64,000 nucleotides of DNA from an uncultured Dialister sp. (GTDB taxonomy: Bacteria; Bacillota; Negativicutes; Veillonellales; Dialisteraceae), in NCBI GenBank assembly GCA_900545365.1, contig UQYL01000004.1, positions 48,040-112,039 on the forward strand, read 5' to 3'. A program made the translations under genes and the position numbers. Below the pieces are notes generated by a model. It was not told the DNA's origin and did no database searches. It saw only the letters and a list, made by a program, of their open reading frames with translations. Within the stretch, counting starts at the first letter, position 1. Each line of letters begins with the position of its first letter. This document shows, piece after piece, positions 8,797-16,733 of the stretch.

Positions 8797-9146
8797 AACG
8801 CATCGCCATACTGACCTGCCTCCGCGCGTCGGAGGTGTGTACGGGCGCTTCGTGCTTTGCCGCGTTCAACGGGCGGGCGCACCGTTTTGCCGATTACGTC
8901 GGGGAGCCGTTGGAGCTGTGCGCTTTCATGCGGTGCAGCGGCTGCGGCCATTTCCCCGGAGAGGACCGCGGGCTGGATGAGAAGATCCGGCGCATCTGCG
9001 CCATGAAGCCCGATGCGGTGCACGCCGGGATCTGCTGTTGCGAAAACGGCAGGGGAAAGGAGCTCTGCCCGGAGATCGAGGCGATCCTGCGGCTCCTGGT
9101 GGAGGCCGGGATACGGACGGTGCGGGGGACGCATTCGAAATTTTGA
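8793..9146 (+). CDS. CGGC domain protein
   Basis: 117 residues, matching the CGGC domain family (predicted metal-binding, Cys-rich) along its length. It shows ITCLRASEVCTGASCFAAF at the N-terminus, ELCAFMRCSGCGHFPG in the middle and VHAGICCCENGRGKELCPE later, with ten or so Cys, several paired. There is no signal peptide, so it is cytosolic. The start overlaps btuD by 4 bases (ATGA) behind AGGAGAAGG, so it is made together with the importer. A role in metal or corrinoid handling is an inference from position; the biochemical role of the family is unknown to me. Confidence 0.8.
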   Translation: MKRIAILTCLRASEVCTGASCFAAFNGRAHRFADYVGEPLELCAFMRCSGCGHFPGEDRGLDEKIRRICAMKPDAVHAGICCCENGRGKELCPEIEAILRLLVEAGIRTVRGTHSKF

Positions 9147-9169
9147 CCCGGGGTTTTGGAGAAATTAAT

Positions 9170-9199
9170 TTGAATTTAATCGGCTTATCATATATGATA
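9170..9199 (+). promoter_or_regulatory. Promoter with overlapping palindromic operator before exbB
   Basis: TTGAAT at 9170-9175, 17-bp spacer, TATGAT at 9193-9198. A perfect 14-bp palindrome, TATCATATATGATA (9186-9199), covers the -10 element. This suggests repressor binding, perhaps an iron- or metal-type regulator, though no consensus can be assigned. It would allow exbBD-tonB to be expressed independently of the B12 riboswitch. Confidence 0.6.
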
Positions 9200-9261
9200 G
9201 TGGCAAATGTCCGGAACGCGGGCATGGAGAAAAATTCGTTTTTTCAGGAAAGGATCGAAAA

Positions 9262-9870
9262 ATGGCAGACGCACTTCATTTGTTTCAGGCCGGCGGCTGG
9301 ATGATGTATCCGCTGGTGCTTTGTTCGATCATCGTGGTGGCGATCGCCGTGGAGCGGTTCCGCTTCTACGGTGCGCACGCTTCGGATTATAAAAAGCTCG
9401 ATGCGGAGATCCCTGCGTATCTTCAGCGGGGCGACATGGAGGGGCTGAAGGCGGCGCTCCGGCAGGATGGGGGCATTCCCGCCATGGTCATCCTTCACGC
9501 GGCGGAGCAGTACGGCACGCGGGCGAGCCAGACGGCGCTCATCGAGAGCGCGGCGGCGCACGAGGCGGCGCGGCTCCGCGATTACATGAATTATCTGTCC
9601 GTCATCGTGACGCTGTCTCCGCTCATGGGGCTCCTGGGCACGGTCATCGGCATGATCGGCTCTTTCAATGTGCTTTCCGTGTCGAGCGGGCAGCCTTTCG
9701 CGGTGACCGGCGGCGTGGCGGAGGCTCTCGTGTGCACGGCGACGGGGCTTTTCGTGGCGATCCTGGCGCTCATCATCCATACGTATTTTTCCCAGCGTCT
9801 CGATCATGTGGTCTCCCAGATGGAACAGCTCTCCGGGACGTACCTGGCTATCGTCGAAGGCGGGAAATGA
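9262..9870 (+). CDS. exbB: ExbB/TolQ-type proton channel protein
   Basis: 202 residues of the MotA/TolQ/ExbB family. The first membrane helix is at about residues 11-32 (GGWMMYPLVLCSIIVVAIAVERF). The second and third helices lie around 113-135 and 155-180 with the diagnostic LSPLMGLLGTVIGMIGSF and GVAEALVCTATGLFVAI. With ExbD and TonB it couples the proton gradient to the outer-membrane receptors. It is followed 15 bases later by exbD. The preceding promoter at 9170 suggests it starts a sub-operon. Confidence 0.92.
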   Translation: MADALHLFQAGGWMMYPLVLCSIIVVAIAVERFRFYGAHASDYKKLDAEIPAYLQRGDMEGLKAALRQDGGIPAMVILHAAEQYGTRASQTALIESAAAHEAARLRDYMNYLSVIVTLSPLMGLLGTVIGMIGSFNVLSVSSGQPFAVTGGVAEALVCTATGLFVAILALIIHTYFSQRLDHVVSQMEQLSGTYLAIVEGGK

Positions 9871-9885
9871 CAGGGGGCGGATGCT

Positions 9886-10305
9886 GTGAGACTGCGTTCT
9901 CTGAGAGAAGATAAGGAACCGCGGATCATGATCATCCCCATGATCGACATCATTTTTTTCCTGCTCGTCTTTTTCATGATGAGCATGCTCACCATGGTGG
10001 TGCAGCGGTCTATCGACCTGAATCTGCCCCAGACGGCGACGGCGAAGATCGTGGTGAAGGAAACGCTTCCCGTGAGCATCACCGCCGGCGGGGATATCTA
10101 TGTGGAGCAGGAGAAGATCGCCCGGACGGATTTCCGGCGGCGCATGGAGATCGAGAAGGCGCGGAATCCGGAGGTCGCCGTGGTGCTCCGGGCCGACGCG
10201 AAGTCGGAGCATGAGGGATTCGTATTCGTGCTGGATCAGCTGAAATCCGCCGGCATCAACCGCGTGGGCATCGCTACGGAGTCGAAGCTCTCCGGCGCGG
10301 AATGA
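9886..10305 (+). CDS. exbD: ExbD/TolR-type protein
   Basis: 139 residues from a GTG start behind AGGGGGCGG. One N-terminal membrane helix (IMIIPMIDIIFFLLVFFMM) contains the conserved Asp of the proton path (PMIDIIFFLLVFF). A periplasmic domain follows with LPVSITAGGDIYVEQEKI and VVLRADAKSEHEGFVFVLDQLKSAG, as in ExbD. It partners ExbB directly upstream and TonB 10 bases downstream. Confidence 0.92.
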   Translation: MRLRSLREDKEPRIMIIPMIDIIFFLLVFFMMSMLTMVVQRSIDLNLPQTATAKIVVKETLPVSITAGGDIYVEQEKIARTDFRRRMEIEKARNPEVAVVLRADAKSEHEGFVFVLDQLKSAGINRVGIATESKLSGAE

Positions 10306-10315
10306 GGGCAGCGCT

Positions 10316-11050
10316 ATGGATAAATTCAGACCCCGCTGGGGAATGTCTTTCGGGCTGTCCGCGGCGTTTCACTGCGCGGTGCTCCTGGGCATCGGCGCGG
10401 TCCTGCATTTCAGTCCGCTTTCGCCGCCGCAGGATATCGTAGAAGTGGATCTGGTGGATATCGGCGGCGGAGGAGGCGGAGGAGCCGGGCCGGCGATCGA
10501 GACGCCGGAAGCGGAACACCCCACGGAGGAGCCGCGGGAAGCGCCGCAGGCCGCCATCCCGGAAGCGGAGCCGGTCCCCGACGCGGAAAACGGTATCCAT
10601 GAGATCGAGCCGGAGAGGGCGTCCGGCAGCGCGGCGGCGTCTCGCAGCGGCGGTCATGGAAATGGCGGAAGCGGCACGGGAACGGGCGGAGGCGACGGCT
10701 CCGGCTCCGGTACGGGACAGGGCAGCGGCACGGGACCCGGCTCGGGCAGCGGTTCCGGAGGAGGCGCCGGGGACGGCGAGACCATGGGCCCGCAGCTCCT
10801 TTCGGCGACGAAGCCCCGCTATCCCGAAAGCGCCCGGCGAAGCAACATCGAAGGCACTGCCGTGGTGGGCCTGACGATCGGGACGGACGGCCGGGTATCC
10901 AGCGCGTGGCTGGAGAGTTCTTCCGGCAACAGCGCCATGGACGAGGCCGCCGTAGCGGAGGTGTACAACTGGCGCTTCGTACCGGCGAAACGGAACGGCG
11001 CGGCCATCACCGTCAATTCGAGGGTGCCTGTGGTCTTCCGGCTCCATTAA
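10316..11050 (+). CDS. tonB: TonB energy transducer with Gly/Ser-rich linker
   Basis: 244 residues. The N-terminal membrane helix (SFGLSAAFHCAVLLGIGAVL) carries the SxxxH motif conserved in TonB. An acidic, Pro-containing spacer comes next (about 50-105), then roughly 50 residues made almost only of Gly, Ser and Thr (about 108-160). The C-terminal TonB domain follows: PRYPESARRSNIEGTAVVGL, GRVSSAWLESSSGN, MDEAAVAEVYNWRFVPAK. It spans the periplasm to touch receptor TonB boxes. The Gly-rich spacer replaces the usual Pro-rich one. It is last in exbB-exbD-tonB and is followed by a terminator. Confidence 0.9.
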   Translation: MDKFRPRWGMSFGLSAAFHCAVLLGIGAVLHFSPLSPPQDIVEVDLVDIGGGGGGGAGPAIETPEAEHPTEEPREAPQAAIPEAEPVPDAENGIHEIEPERASGSAAASRSGGHGNGGSGTGTGGGDGSGSGTGQGSGTGPGSGSGSGGGAGDGETMGPQLLSATKPRYPESARRSNIEGTAVVGLTIGTDGRVSSAWLESSSGNSAMDEAAVAEVYNWRFVPAKRNGAAITVNSRVPVVFRLH

Positions 11051-11055
11051 ATTTC

Positions 11056-11089
11056 AAACTCCTGACGGATCATCCGCCGGGAGTTTTTT
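11056..11089 (+). terminator. Terminator after tonB
   Basis: AAACTCC (11056-11062) pairs with GGAGTTT (11080-11086), with a CGG/CCG inner pair, followed by a T run. It lies 6 bases after the tonB stop and ends the uptake region. Confidence 0.7.
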
Positions 11090-11175
11090 CGCGTCCCGGG
11101 GAAGCGGCGCGGGGTGCTTTCCTTGGGGTATAATAAATGAAAAGCGCCGGAGAACGGAGCGGAACGGAGAAGAGC

Positions 11176-12309
11176 ATGCGATTCATACATACAGCGGACT
11201 GGCATTTGGGCAAATTGTTTTACGGGCAGTATCTCACGGAGGAGCAGGAATGGCTGCTGAAGCGGGAATTTCTGCCGCTCGTGGATGAGGTGAAGCCCGA
11301 TGTGATCCTCCTCGCGGGGGACGTGTACGACCGGTCGGTGCCGCCGGCGGAGGCGGTGGACCTTTTCGATGAGATGATCTCGGAGATCGTCGGCGCGCGG
11401 CGCATTCCCTTTATCGTCATCAGCGGCAATCACGACAGCGGTGAACGTCTGTCCTTCGGGAGCCGGCTCTTCGCCGCGGAGGGCCTCTACATGTGCGGCG
11501 ACCTTCTCCGCACGGCGGGGCCCGTCGTGCTGGAAGATGACGCGGGGCCGGTGGCCTTCGTGCCTCTGCCCTACGCGGAGGCTGCGGAGGTGCGCCGGGC
11601 GCTCGGCCGCGAGGACATCCGCACCCACGAGGAAGGCCTGCGGGCGCTCTCAGAGCATCTTCTCGGTCAGGTGCCTGAAGGGGCGCGGCGCATCGCCGTG
11701 GCGCACGATTTCATCGCCGGGGGCCGGGCGAGCGAGTCTGAGCGGCCTCTTTCCATCGGCGGCACGGAGGTGGTGGGGGCGGACATCTTCGAGCCGTACC
11801 ATTACGCGGCGCTGGGGCATCTCCACGGGCCGCAGAAGGCGGGCGGACGGGAGACCATCCGCTACAGCGGTAGCCTCATGAAATATTCCTTCGGCGAGGC
11901 GGAGCAGAAGAAGGGCGTCATCGCCGGAGAGATCGACGGGCTGGGGCTGGTGACGGCGGAATTCCATCCGCTCGCGCCCCGGCATGACGTGCGGGTCATC
12001 CGCGGCACTTTCGAGGAGCTCATGCGGCGGGAAGACGAGGCGCCGGAGGATTTCCTCCTGGCGGACCTCATGGACGAAGGGCCCGTCATTGACGCGATGG
12101 CCCGGCTCCGGCAGCGCTATCCCCGTCTCGCGGCGCTCCGCACACATTTGGCCATTCAGGAGGACAGCGGCGCGCGGGCCGGAGCGCGGCAGCGGGTGGA
12201 CATGATGACGCTGGTAGAGATATTTTCCGAAGAATTTCAGGGGCGGGCGCTCACCGAGGAGGAGCGGGCCTTTCTGGAGACCGTGCGAAAGGAGGCGGAG
12301 AGCGAATGA
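11176..12309 (+). CDS. sbcD: Exonuclease subunit SbcD
   Basis: 377 residues. Nuclease half of the SbcCD complex, which opens hairpins and degrades double-strand ends with Mn2+. Metallophosphoesterase motifs are present in order: HTADWHLGK, LAGDVYDRSVPP, ISGNHDSGERLSFG, VAHDFI and GHLHGPQ. The start is ATG 11176 (MRFIHTADWHLG), preceded by GGAGAAG. The upstream in-frame ATG at 11137 lies only 3 bases after a TATAAT (11129-11134), so it would fall before the transcript start. The stop overlaps sbcC by 4 bases. Confidence 0.93.
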   Translation: MRFIHTADWHLGKLFYGQYLTEEQEWLLKREFLPLVDEVKPDVILLAGDVYDRSVPPAEAVDLFDEMISEIVGARRIPFIVISGNHDSGERLSFGSRLFAAEGLYMCGDLLRTAGPVVLEDDAGPVAFVPLPYAEAAEVRRALGREDIRTHEEGLRALSEHLLGQVPEGARRIAVAHDFIAGGRASESERPLSIGGTEVVGADIFEPYHYAALGHLHGPQKAGGRETIRYSGSLMKYSFGEAEQKKGVIAGEIDGLGLVTAEFHPLAPRHDVRVIRGTFEELMRREDEAPEDFLLADLMDEGPVIDAMARLRQRYPRLAALRTHLAIQEDSGARAGARQRVDMMTLVEIFSEEFQGRALTEEERAFLETVRKEAESE

Positions 12310-14948
12310 GACCGCTGAAACTGATCATGACGGCATTCGGCCCCTACGCGGGGCGGCAGGTCATTGATTTTGAGAAGCTCGGAGGGCAGCAGCTCTTTCT
12401 CATCTGCGGGCCCACGGGGGCGGGGAAATCCACCATTCTCGATGCGATGTGCTACGCTCTCTACGGACAGACCAGCGGCGGCGACCGGAGCGGCAAGGGC
12501 CTTCGGAGCGACTACGCCGGGCCGGACGTGCGGACGGAAGTTACCTTTGACTTTGCTATTGGGGAGAAACGGTACCGCATCACCCGCGTGCCCGAGCAGA
12601 TGCGGGCGGGGAAACGCGGCGCGGGGCGCCTCGTGCTCCAGAAGCCGGAGTCGGCGCTCTACGACATCACCGACGGCGAGCGGCTCCTCGCGGCGAAGGA
12701 GACGGAGAAGCGCGCCGCCGGGCTCCTCGGCGTGGGAGTGGAGCAGTTTCGGCAGATCATCCTCCTCCCGCAGGGGGAATTTCGGCGTCTCCTGCTGGCG
12801 GATTCGAAGGAGCGCCAGGGCATCATGCAGCAGCTCTTTCATACGGAGATGTACGCCCGGCTGGAGGATGCGGTGGTGAAGAAGGCCCGCGACCTGGAAA
12901 AGGAACGGGCGGACCATGAGGCGCGGCTGGAGACGATCTTCGCTTCCGCGGGCATCGAAGGAAAAGACGGGGAGGCGGAGACGGCTCTCGCGGCGAAGGC
13001 GGAAACGGCGAAGCATGACGCCGCCGCGGCGGCCGCCGCCTATGAAGCGGCCGAGCGGGAGGAAGCGGCTTTCCGGGAGACCTACGAAGCGGCGCAGCGT
13101 CTTGCCGGGGCGTGGCAGCGTCTCGAGGCGGCGGAAGCGGAATCGGCGCGCCTCGCGGGGCGGAAGGCGGACATGGAAGCGCTGGCCCGGGAGGCGGACC
13201 GCATCGCCGCGGCGGCCCGTCTGCGTGACGCGAAGGAGCATCTGGATCAGACTCTTTTCGACGGGAAGCGGAAAGCCGCGGCGCTTGGGAAAATACGGGA
13301 AACGCTGACACGCTTGTCCGCGGTAAAGGAAGCGGCGGAGAAGGAACAGGCGGCCTGCTCGGCGGAGGAAACGGCGCAGAAAGCCCGGCAGGATGAAGCG
13401 GCGCGGCTCGCCCGTCTGGCGGAAGTGGCCGGAAAGTACAGCAAGGCGGAGCGGAAGGCCGGCGCCGCGGAAAGAGCCTGGAAAGAAGCGGCTGCGGCGG
13501 CGGAAGCGGCGGGAAAAAACGCGGCGGAAGCGGCGGAGAAGAAAGACCGCGCCCGGAAGACCGCCTATGCTCTCGGAGAAGTCTTCATGCGGGGACAGGC
13601 GGCTTACCTCGCGGCGGGACTGGAGGAAGGCAGGCCCTGCCCCGTGTGCGGCGCGCTCCATCACCCCGCGGCGGCCCGTTCGGAAGAAGCCGTGCCCGAT
13701 AAAAAAGATGTGGATTTTGCCCGGAAAGCGGCAGAACAGGCGGAGAAAGACGCTGAGACGGAGCGCCTCCGGGCAGAAGCCCTGAGAAAAGAGGAGAGCC
13801 GCCTCCTCGCGGTGAAGAAGGCCGAGGATGCCTCTCTCGCGCTTCTGGCGGGAGAGCTCCCGGAAGCGTTCCGTGACGGGGCGGCCCTTGCGAAGCGGCA
13901 GGCGGCGCTGGCCGGGCAGATCGCCGATCATGAGAAGCGCCGGCAAAAGGCGGCGGCGGACGCGGCGAAAGCCGCCGGCGACGAACAGGCGGCGAAGAAG
14001 GAAGAAGAGCTCACCGCGAAGGAAGTAGACGCGCTCCGCGTCCAGTACCGGGAAGACCATGCGGCGCTCCTCGCGCGGGCCCGGGCGGAAGGTTTCCCGG
14101 ACATCGCCGCGGTCGAGCCTTATTTCAGGCAGATCACAAAAGAAAAAGAGCTCCGGGAGGCGCTCGCGGGGTATCAGGCGTCCGTGAAGGCCGAGGCAGA
14201 CAAAGCCGCGGCGGAGCGCGCCGTCATCGCCGGGGCGGAGAAGCCCGACATGGCCGCGTGGAACCGGGCGCGGGACGAGAAGACGTCCCTTATGAAGGAG
14301 ACTCTCACCGCGAAGACCCGTGCGGAAGAAGAGTTCTCCCGCCTGCGGGAGGCAAAACGGCGGGCGGCAGAGCTTTTGGCCGCGGAGAAGGAGGTCGATC
14401 GGCAGCACCAGCTCGCGGGGCGGCTCGCCATCCTCTTCCGGGGCGACGCGAACGGCGTGAACCTCGAGCGCTTCGTCCTTGGGGCGCTCCTGGACGACGT
14501 GCTTCTCAAGGCAAATCTCCGGCTGAAGGCCATGAGCGGCGGCCGCTACCAGCTCACGCGTCGGCAGGAGCGGGACGACCGGCGGAAGAAGAGCGGCCTC
14601 GATATGGACGTCTTTGACAGCTATACCGGGCAGGCCCGTCCGGCGAATACCCTGTCCGGCGGGGAGACTTTCCTCGCCTCCCTTTCGCTGGCCCTCGGCC
14701 TGGCTGATGTGGTGCAGGAATACGCCGGCGGCATCCGGCTCGACGCCATGTTCATCGACGAAGGCTTCGGCACCCTCGATTCGGAGAGCCTCGACCTCGC
14801 CCTGCGGACGCTCACCGCCCTTCACGGGCAGAGCCGTCTCGTGGGCATCATCTCCCACGTGGCGGAGCTCGACGAGCGCATCCCCGCGAAGCTCCGCATC
14901 CGCAAGACCGACTGCGGCTCGACCGCGGCCTTTGAGATCAGCGAATGA
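12306..14948 (+). CDS. sbcC: Exonuclease subunit SbcC
   Basis: 880 residues, SMC-like ATPase of SbcCD. Walker A GPTGAGKSTILDAMCYALYG is near residue 36. Two long Ala/Glu/Lys/Arg-rich coiled coils flank a zinc hook CPVCG at about residue 446 (bases near 13640). C-terminal signature LSGGETFLASLSLALGLAD and Walker B DAMFIDEGFGTLD follow. The coiled coils have an extreme alanine bias (GCG/GCC runs), giving many spurious antisense frames here. It overlaps sbcD and the next gene by 4 bases each. Confidence 0.94.
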   Translation: MRPLKLIMTAFGPYAGRQVIDFEKLGGQQLFLICGPTGAGKSTILDAMCYALYGQTSGGDRSGKGLRSDYAGPDVRTEVTFDFAIGEKRYRITRVPEQMRAGKRGAGRLVLQKPESALYDITDGERLLAAKETEKRAAGLLGVGVEQFRQIILLPQGEFRRLLLADSKERQGIMQQLFHTEMYARLEDAVVKKARDLEKERADHEARLETIFASAGIEGKDGEAETALAAKAETAKHDAAAAAAAYEAAEREEAAFRETYEAAQRLAGAWQRLEAAEAESARLAGRKADMEALAREADRIAAAARLRDAKEHLDQTLFDGKRKAAALGKIRETLTRLSAVKEAAEKEQAACSAEETAQKARQDEAARLARLAEVAGKYSKAERKAGAAERAWKEAAAAAEAAGKNAAEAAEKKDRARKTAYALGEVFMRGQAAYLAAGLEEGRPCPVCGALHHPAAARSEEAVPDKKDVDFARKAAEQAEKDAETERLRAEALRKEESRLLAVKKAEDASLALLAGELPEAFRDGAALAKRQAALAGQIADHEKRRQKAAADAAKAAGDEQAAKKEEELTAKEVDALRVQYREDHAALLARARAEGFPDIAAVEPYFRQITKEKELREALAGYQASVKAEADKAAAERAVIAGAEKPDMAAWNRARDEKTSLMKETLTAKTRAEEEFSRLREAKRRAAELLAAEKEVDRQHQLAGRLAILFRGDANGVNLERFVLGALLDDVLLKANLRLKAMSGGRYQLTRRQERDDRRKKSGLDMDVFDSYTGQARPANTLSGGETFLASLSLALGLADVVQEYAGGIRLDAMFIDEGFGTLDSESLDLALRTLTALHGQSRLVGIISHVAELDERIPAKLRIRKTDCGSTAAFEISE

Positions 14949-15451
14949 AAAGAACGGGAGACATGAATAAGGAAGAAATTTACCGGTGGCTGAAAACGTC
15001 CGGCATTTCTTATGAGATCACGGAGCATAAAGCCGTGTACAATATGGCGGAGCTTTCCGAAGCGAAACTGCCCTGGCCGGAAGCGATCGGGAAAAATCTT
15101 TTCATTCGGGATGACAAGAAACGGGGGTATTACCTCATCACGATGCGCGGCGATAAGACCTGTGATCTGAAAGCGTTTCGGAAGGAACACGGGCTGCGGG
15201 CGCTTTCCCTCGCCTCGGCAGGCGATCTGGAGGCCATTCTGGGGCTCCTTCCCGGCTCGGTGACGCCGCTGGGGCTCCTCAATGACGAAGCGCGGCAGGT
15301 GAAACTTTTTCTGGACAGGGATTTTCTGAAACCGCCGGGGCTCGCCGGCGTGCATCCCAATGAGAATACGGCCACCGTTTGGCTCCGCCCGGAAGACCTC
15401 ATGGCGGTCATTCAGGCGCACGGGAATGAAGCGGAGTGGGTCGATATCTGA
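14945..15451 (+). CDS. YbaK/ProX-type aminoacyl-tRNA deacylase
   Basis: 168 residues of the YbaK/EbsC (prolyl-tRNA editing) family, freestanding proteins that hydrolyse mischarged tRNA. Visible family stretches are SYEITEHKAVYNMAEL, GKNLFIRDDKKRGYYLITMRG, LGLLPGSVTPLGLLND and NENTATVWLRPEDL, with the invariant Lys in the GKNLF segment. The layout matches the PrdX/ProX subfamily. ATG 14945 overlaps the sbcC stop (ATGA). ATG 14963 is possible but its GGGAG is only 2 bases away. Exact tRNA substrate cannot be read. Confidence 0.88.
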   Translation: MKRTGDMNKEEIYRWLKTSGISYEITEHKAVYNMAELSEAKLPWPEAIGKNLFIRDDKKRGYYLITMRGDKTCDLKAFRKEHGLRALSLASAGDLEAILGLLPGSVTPLGLLNDEARQVKLFLDRDFLKPPGLAGVHPNENTATVWLRPEDLMAVIQAHGNEAEWVDI

Positions 15452-15491
15452 CGGGGGAAAGGGAAATAAAAAGACAAAAGGAAAGCAATAA

Positions 15492-15523
15492 AAAAGAGCT
15501 TCTTTTCAAAGGGAAGCTCTTTT
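15492..15523. terminator. Bidirectional terminator
   Basis: AAAAGAGCTTC (15492-15502) pairs perfectly with GAAGCTCTTTT (15513-15523), U-rich on both strands. It sits between the convergent deacylase and aldo/keto reductase genes. Confidence 0.85.
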
Positions 15524-15537
15524 CTTTTGCGCGCTTT

Positions 15538-16404
15538 TCAGGAAAGGCTGGTGAGGACGGGATTTTCCAGGTAGCCGTAGCACCGGCGGATCTCGTTGAT
15601 GTCCCGCGTATCCAGCATGGAGGGGACGCCCTTGTCGAGCGCGGCGATCCGCGCCATATCTTCTTCGTCGAGCGCGAAGTTCCAGATGTCCAGATTCTCT
15701 TCCATCCGTTCGCGGTGCGCCGATTTGGGGATGACGATGACGCCGTGCTGCACGTTCCACCGGAGGATGACCTGAGCGGGGGTCTTTCCGTGCTTTTCCG
15801 CGATCTCCCGGAGGGCAGGCTCCGTGAACATGCCTTTCAGTCCTTCCGCGAAGGGAGCCCACGCTTCGGGCGTGATGCCGAGCTCACCCATGAAGGCCAG
15901 CTCCTCCGCCCGCTGGTAATGGGGATGCCGCTCGATCTGGTCGATCATGGGGCGGATCTCCGCATTGAGACACAGGTCGAGGAGCCGGTCGGGCAGGAAA
16001 TTGCACACCCCGATGGCGCGGACGCGCCCATCCCGGTACAGTTGCTCCAGCGCCCGCCACGCGCCGTAGTAATCGCCGAAGGGCATGTGGATGAGGTACA
16101 GGTCGAGATAGCCGAGGCCCAGCTTTTGGAGCGACCGGTCGAAGGCGGCGAGGGTCTGTTCGTACCCCATTTCCTGAATGTAAGCCTTCGTGGTGATGAA
16201 AAATTCCTCCCGTGGGAGGCCGGAGCGGCGGAGGGCCCGGCCGAGGGCCTCTTCATTCCGATAGGAACTGGCCGTATCGAAGAGGCGGTAACCGGCGCTG
16301 ACCGCGTCCAGCACGGCGCTCTCGCACTGCGCCTCGGGAATCTGAAAGACGCCGAATCCCTCCATGGGCATTTCGACGCCGTTGGCAAGCCGTATGGTTT
16401 TCAT
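15538..16404 (-). CDS. Aldo/keto reductase
   Basis: 288 residues, NADPH-dependent (beta/alpha)8 reductase of small carbonyls. Motifs: LANGVEMPMEGFGVFQ, GYRLFDTASSYRNEEALG (catalytic Asp and Tyr), YIDLYLIHMP-type LGYLDLYLIHMPFGDYYG, RAIGVCNFLPDRL and the NADP-binding GVIVIPKSAHRERMEENLDI. The start is ATG 16404, behind AAAGGAGAG; the frame extends 40 codons further upstream but without family similarity. Close to 2,5-diketo-gluconate reductase-like Firmicute proteins; substrate unknown. Confidence 0.92.
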   Translation of the reverse strand: MKTIRLANGVEMPMEGFGVFQIPEAQCESAVLDAVSAGYRLFDTASSYRNEEALGRALRRSGLPREEFFITTKAYIQEMGYEQTLAAFDRSLQKLGLGYLDLYLIHMPFGDYYGAWRALEQLYRDGRVRAIGVCNFLPDRLLDLCLNAEIRPMIDQIERHPHYQRAEELAFMGELGITPEAWAPFAEGLKGMFTEPALREIAEKHGKTPAQVILRWNVQHGVIVIPKSAHRERMEENLDIWNFALDEEDMARIAALDKGVPSMLDTRDINEIRRCYGYLENPVLTSLS

Positions 16405-16733
16405 GATGATCTCTCCTTTCTCCCCGATGATAGGGCGGGGAAAGGGAAATAACAAATGCCTGCTCTGTATGCGCATCCATAGGGCCGCCGTATGTTTCGC
16501 GGGAAAGGAAAAAGCGCCGGACATTTTCCCGCGGCTGACGAAAAAGGACCGGAAAATTTTCGGCGGAAAAGGGAAAACGGCCGGACATTTTCCGGCGGAA
16601 AAAGGGAAAACACCGGAAGTTTTCCGGGCGCTCTCCGGCGGGCGCTTTCCGTGAAAGTTGCCTGAAAATATGCTATATTTATACGTATAAGCAAAACAGC
16701 AGAGGCGGAAGCCTCAAAGAAAGGATGACTCTG
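16405..16733. other. Intergenic region with tandem repeats, divergent from the reductase and before tyrS
   Basis: 329 bases without a convincing gene. The middle holds a 32-bp tandem repeat (separate entry). Near the tyrS end, a weak promoter may be TTGCCT (16658) with TATACG (16680-16685). There is no T-box core motif here, although tyrS in Firmicutes is often T-box controlled. Confidence 0.6.
16517..16638. repeat. Four-copy 32-bp tandem repeat with palindromic core
   Basis: CCGG-starting units begin at 16517, 16549, 16581 and 16613, exactly 32 bases apart. Each opens with a 15-base near-palindrome: CCGGACATTTTCCCG, CCGGAAAATTTTCGG, CCGGACATTTTCCGG and CCGGAAGTTTTCCGG. The rest of units 2 and 3 is nearly identical (GCGGAAAA(A)GGGAAAAC). 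32 bp is close to three helical turns, so the cores face the same side of the DNA. It could be a regulator-binding array, an RNA hairpin series or a neutral repeat. Confidence 0.8.

Noticed and set aside
12237..14858. 873-codon reverse frame opposite sbcC
   Set aside because: Arises from the alanine-rich coiled coil codons; Arg/Leu-rich nonsense translation.
16517..16638. CRISPR array
   Set aside because: The units are contiguous, without variable spacers, and diverge internally; no cas genes are nearby.
16405..16733. T-box leader for tyrS
   Set aside because: No GGTGGTACCGCG core or AG-bulge loop was found; only the 32-bp palindromic repeats are present.
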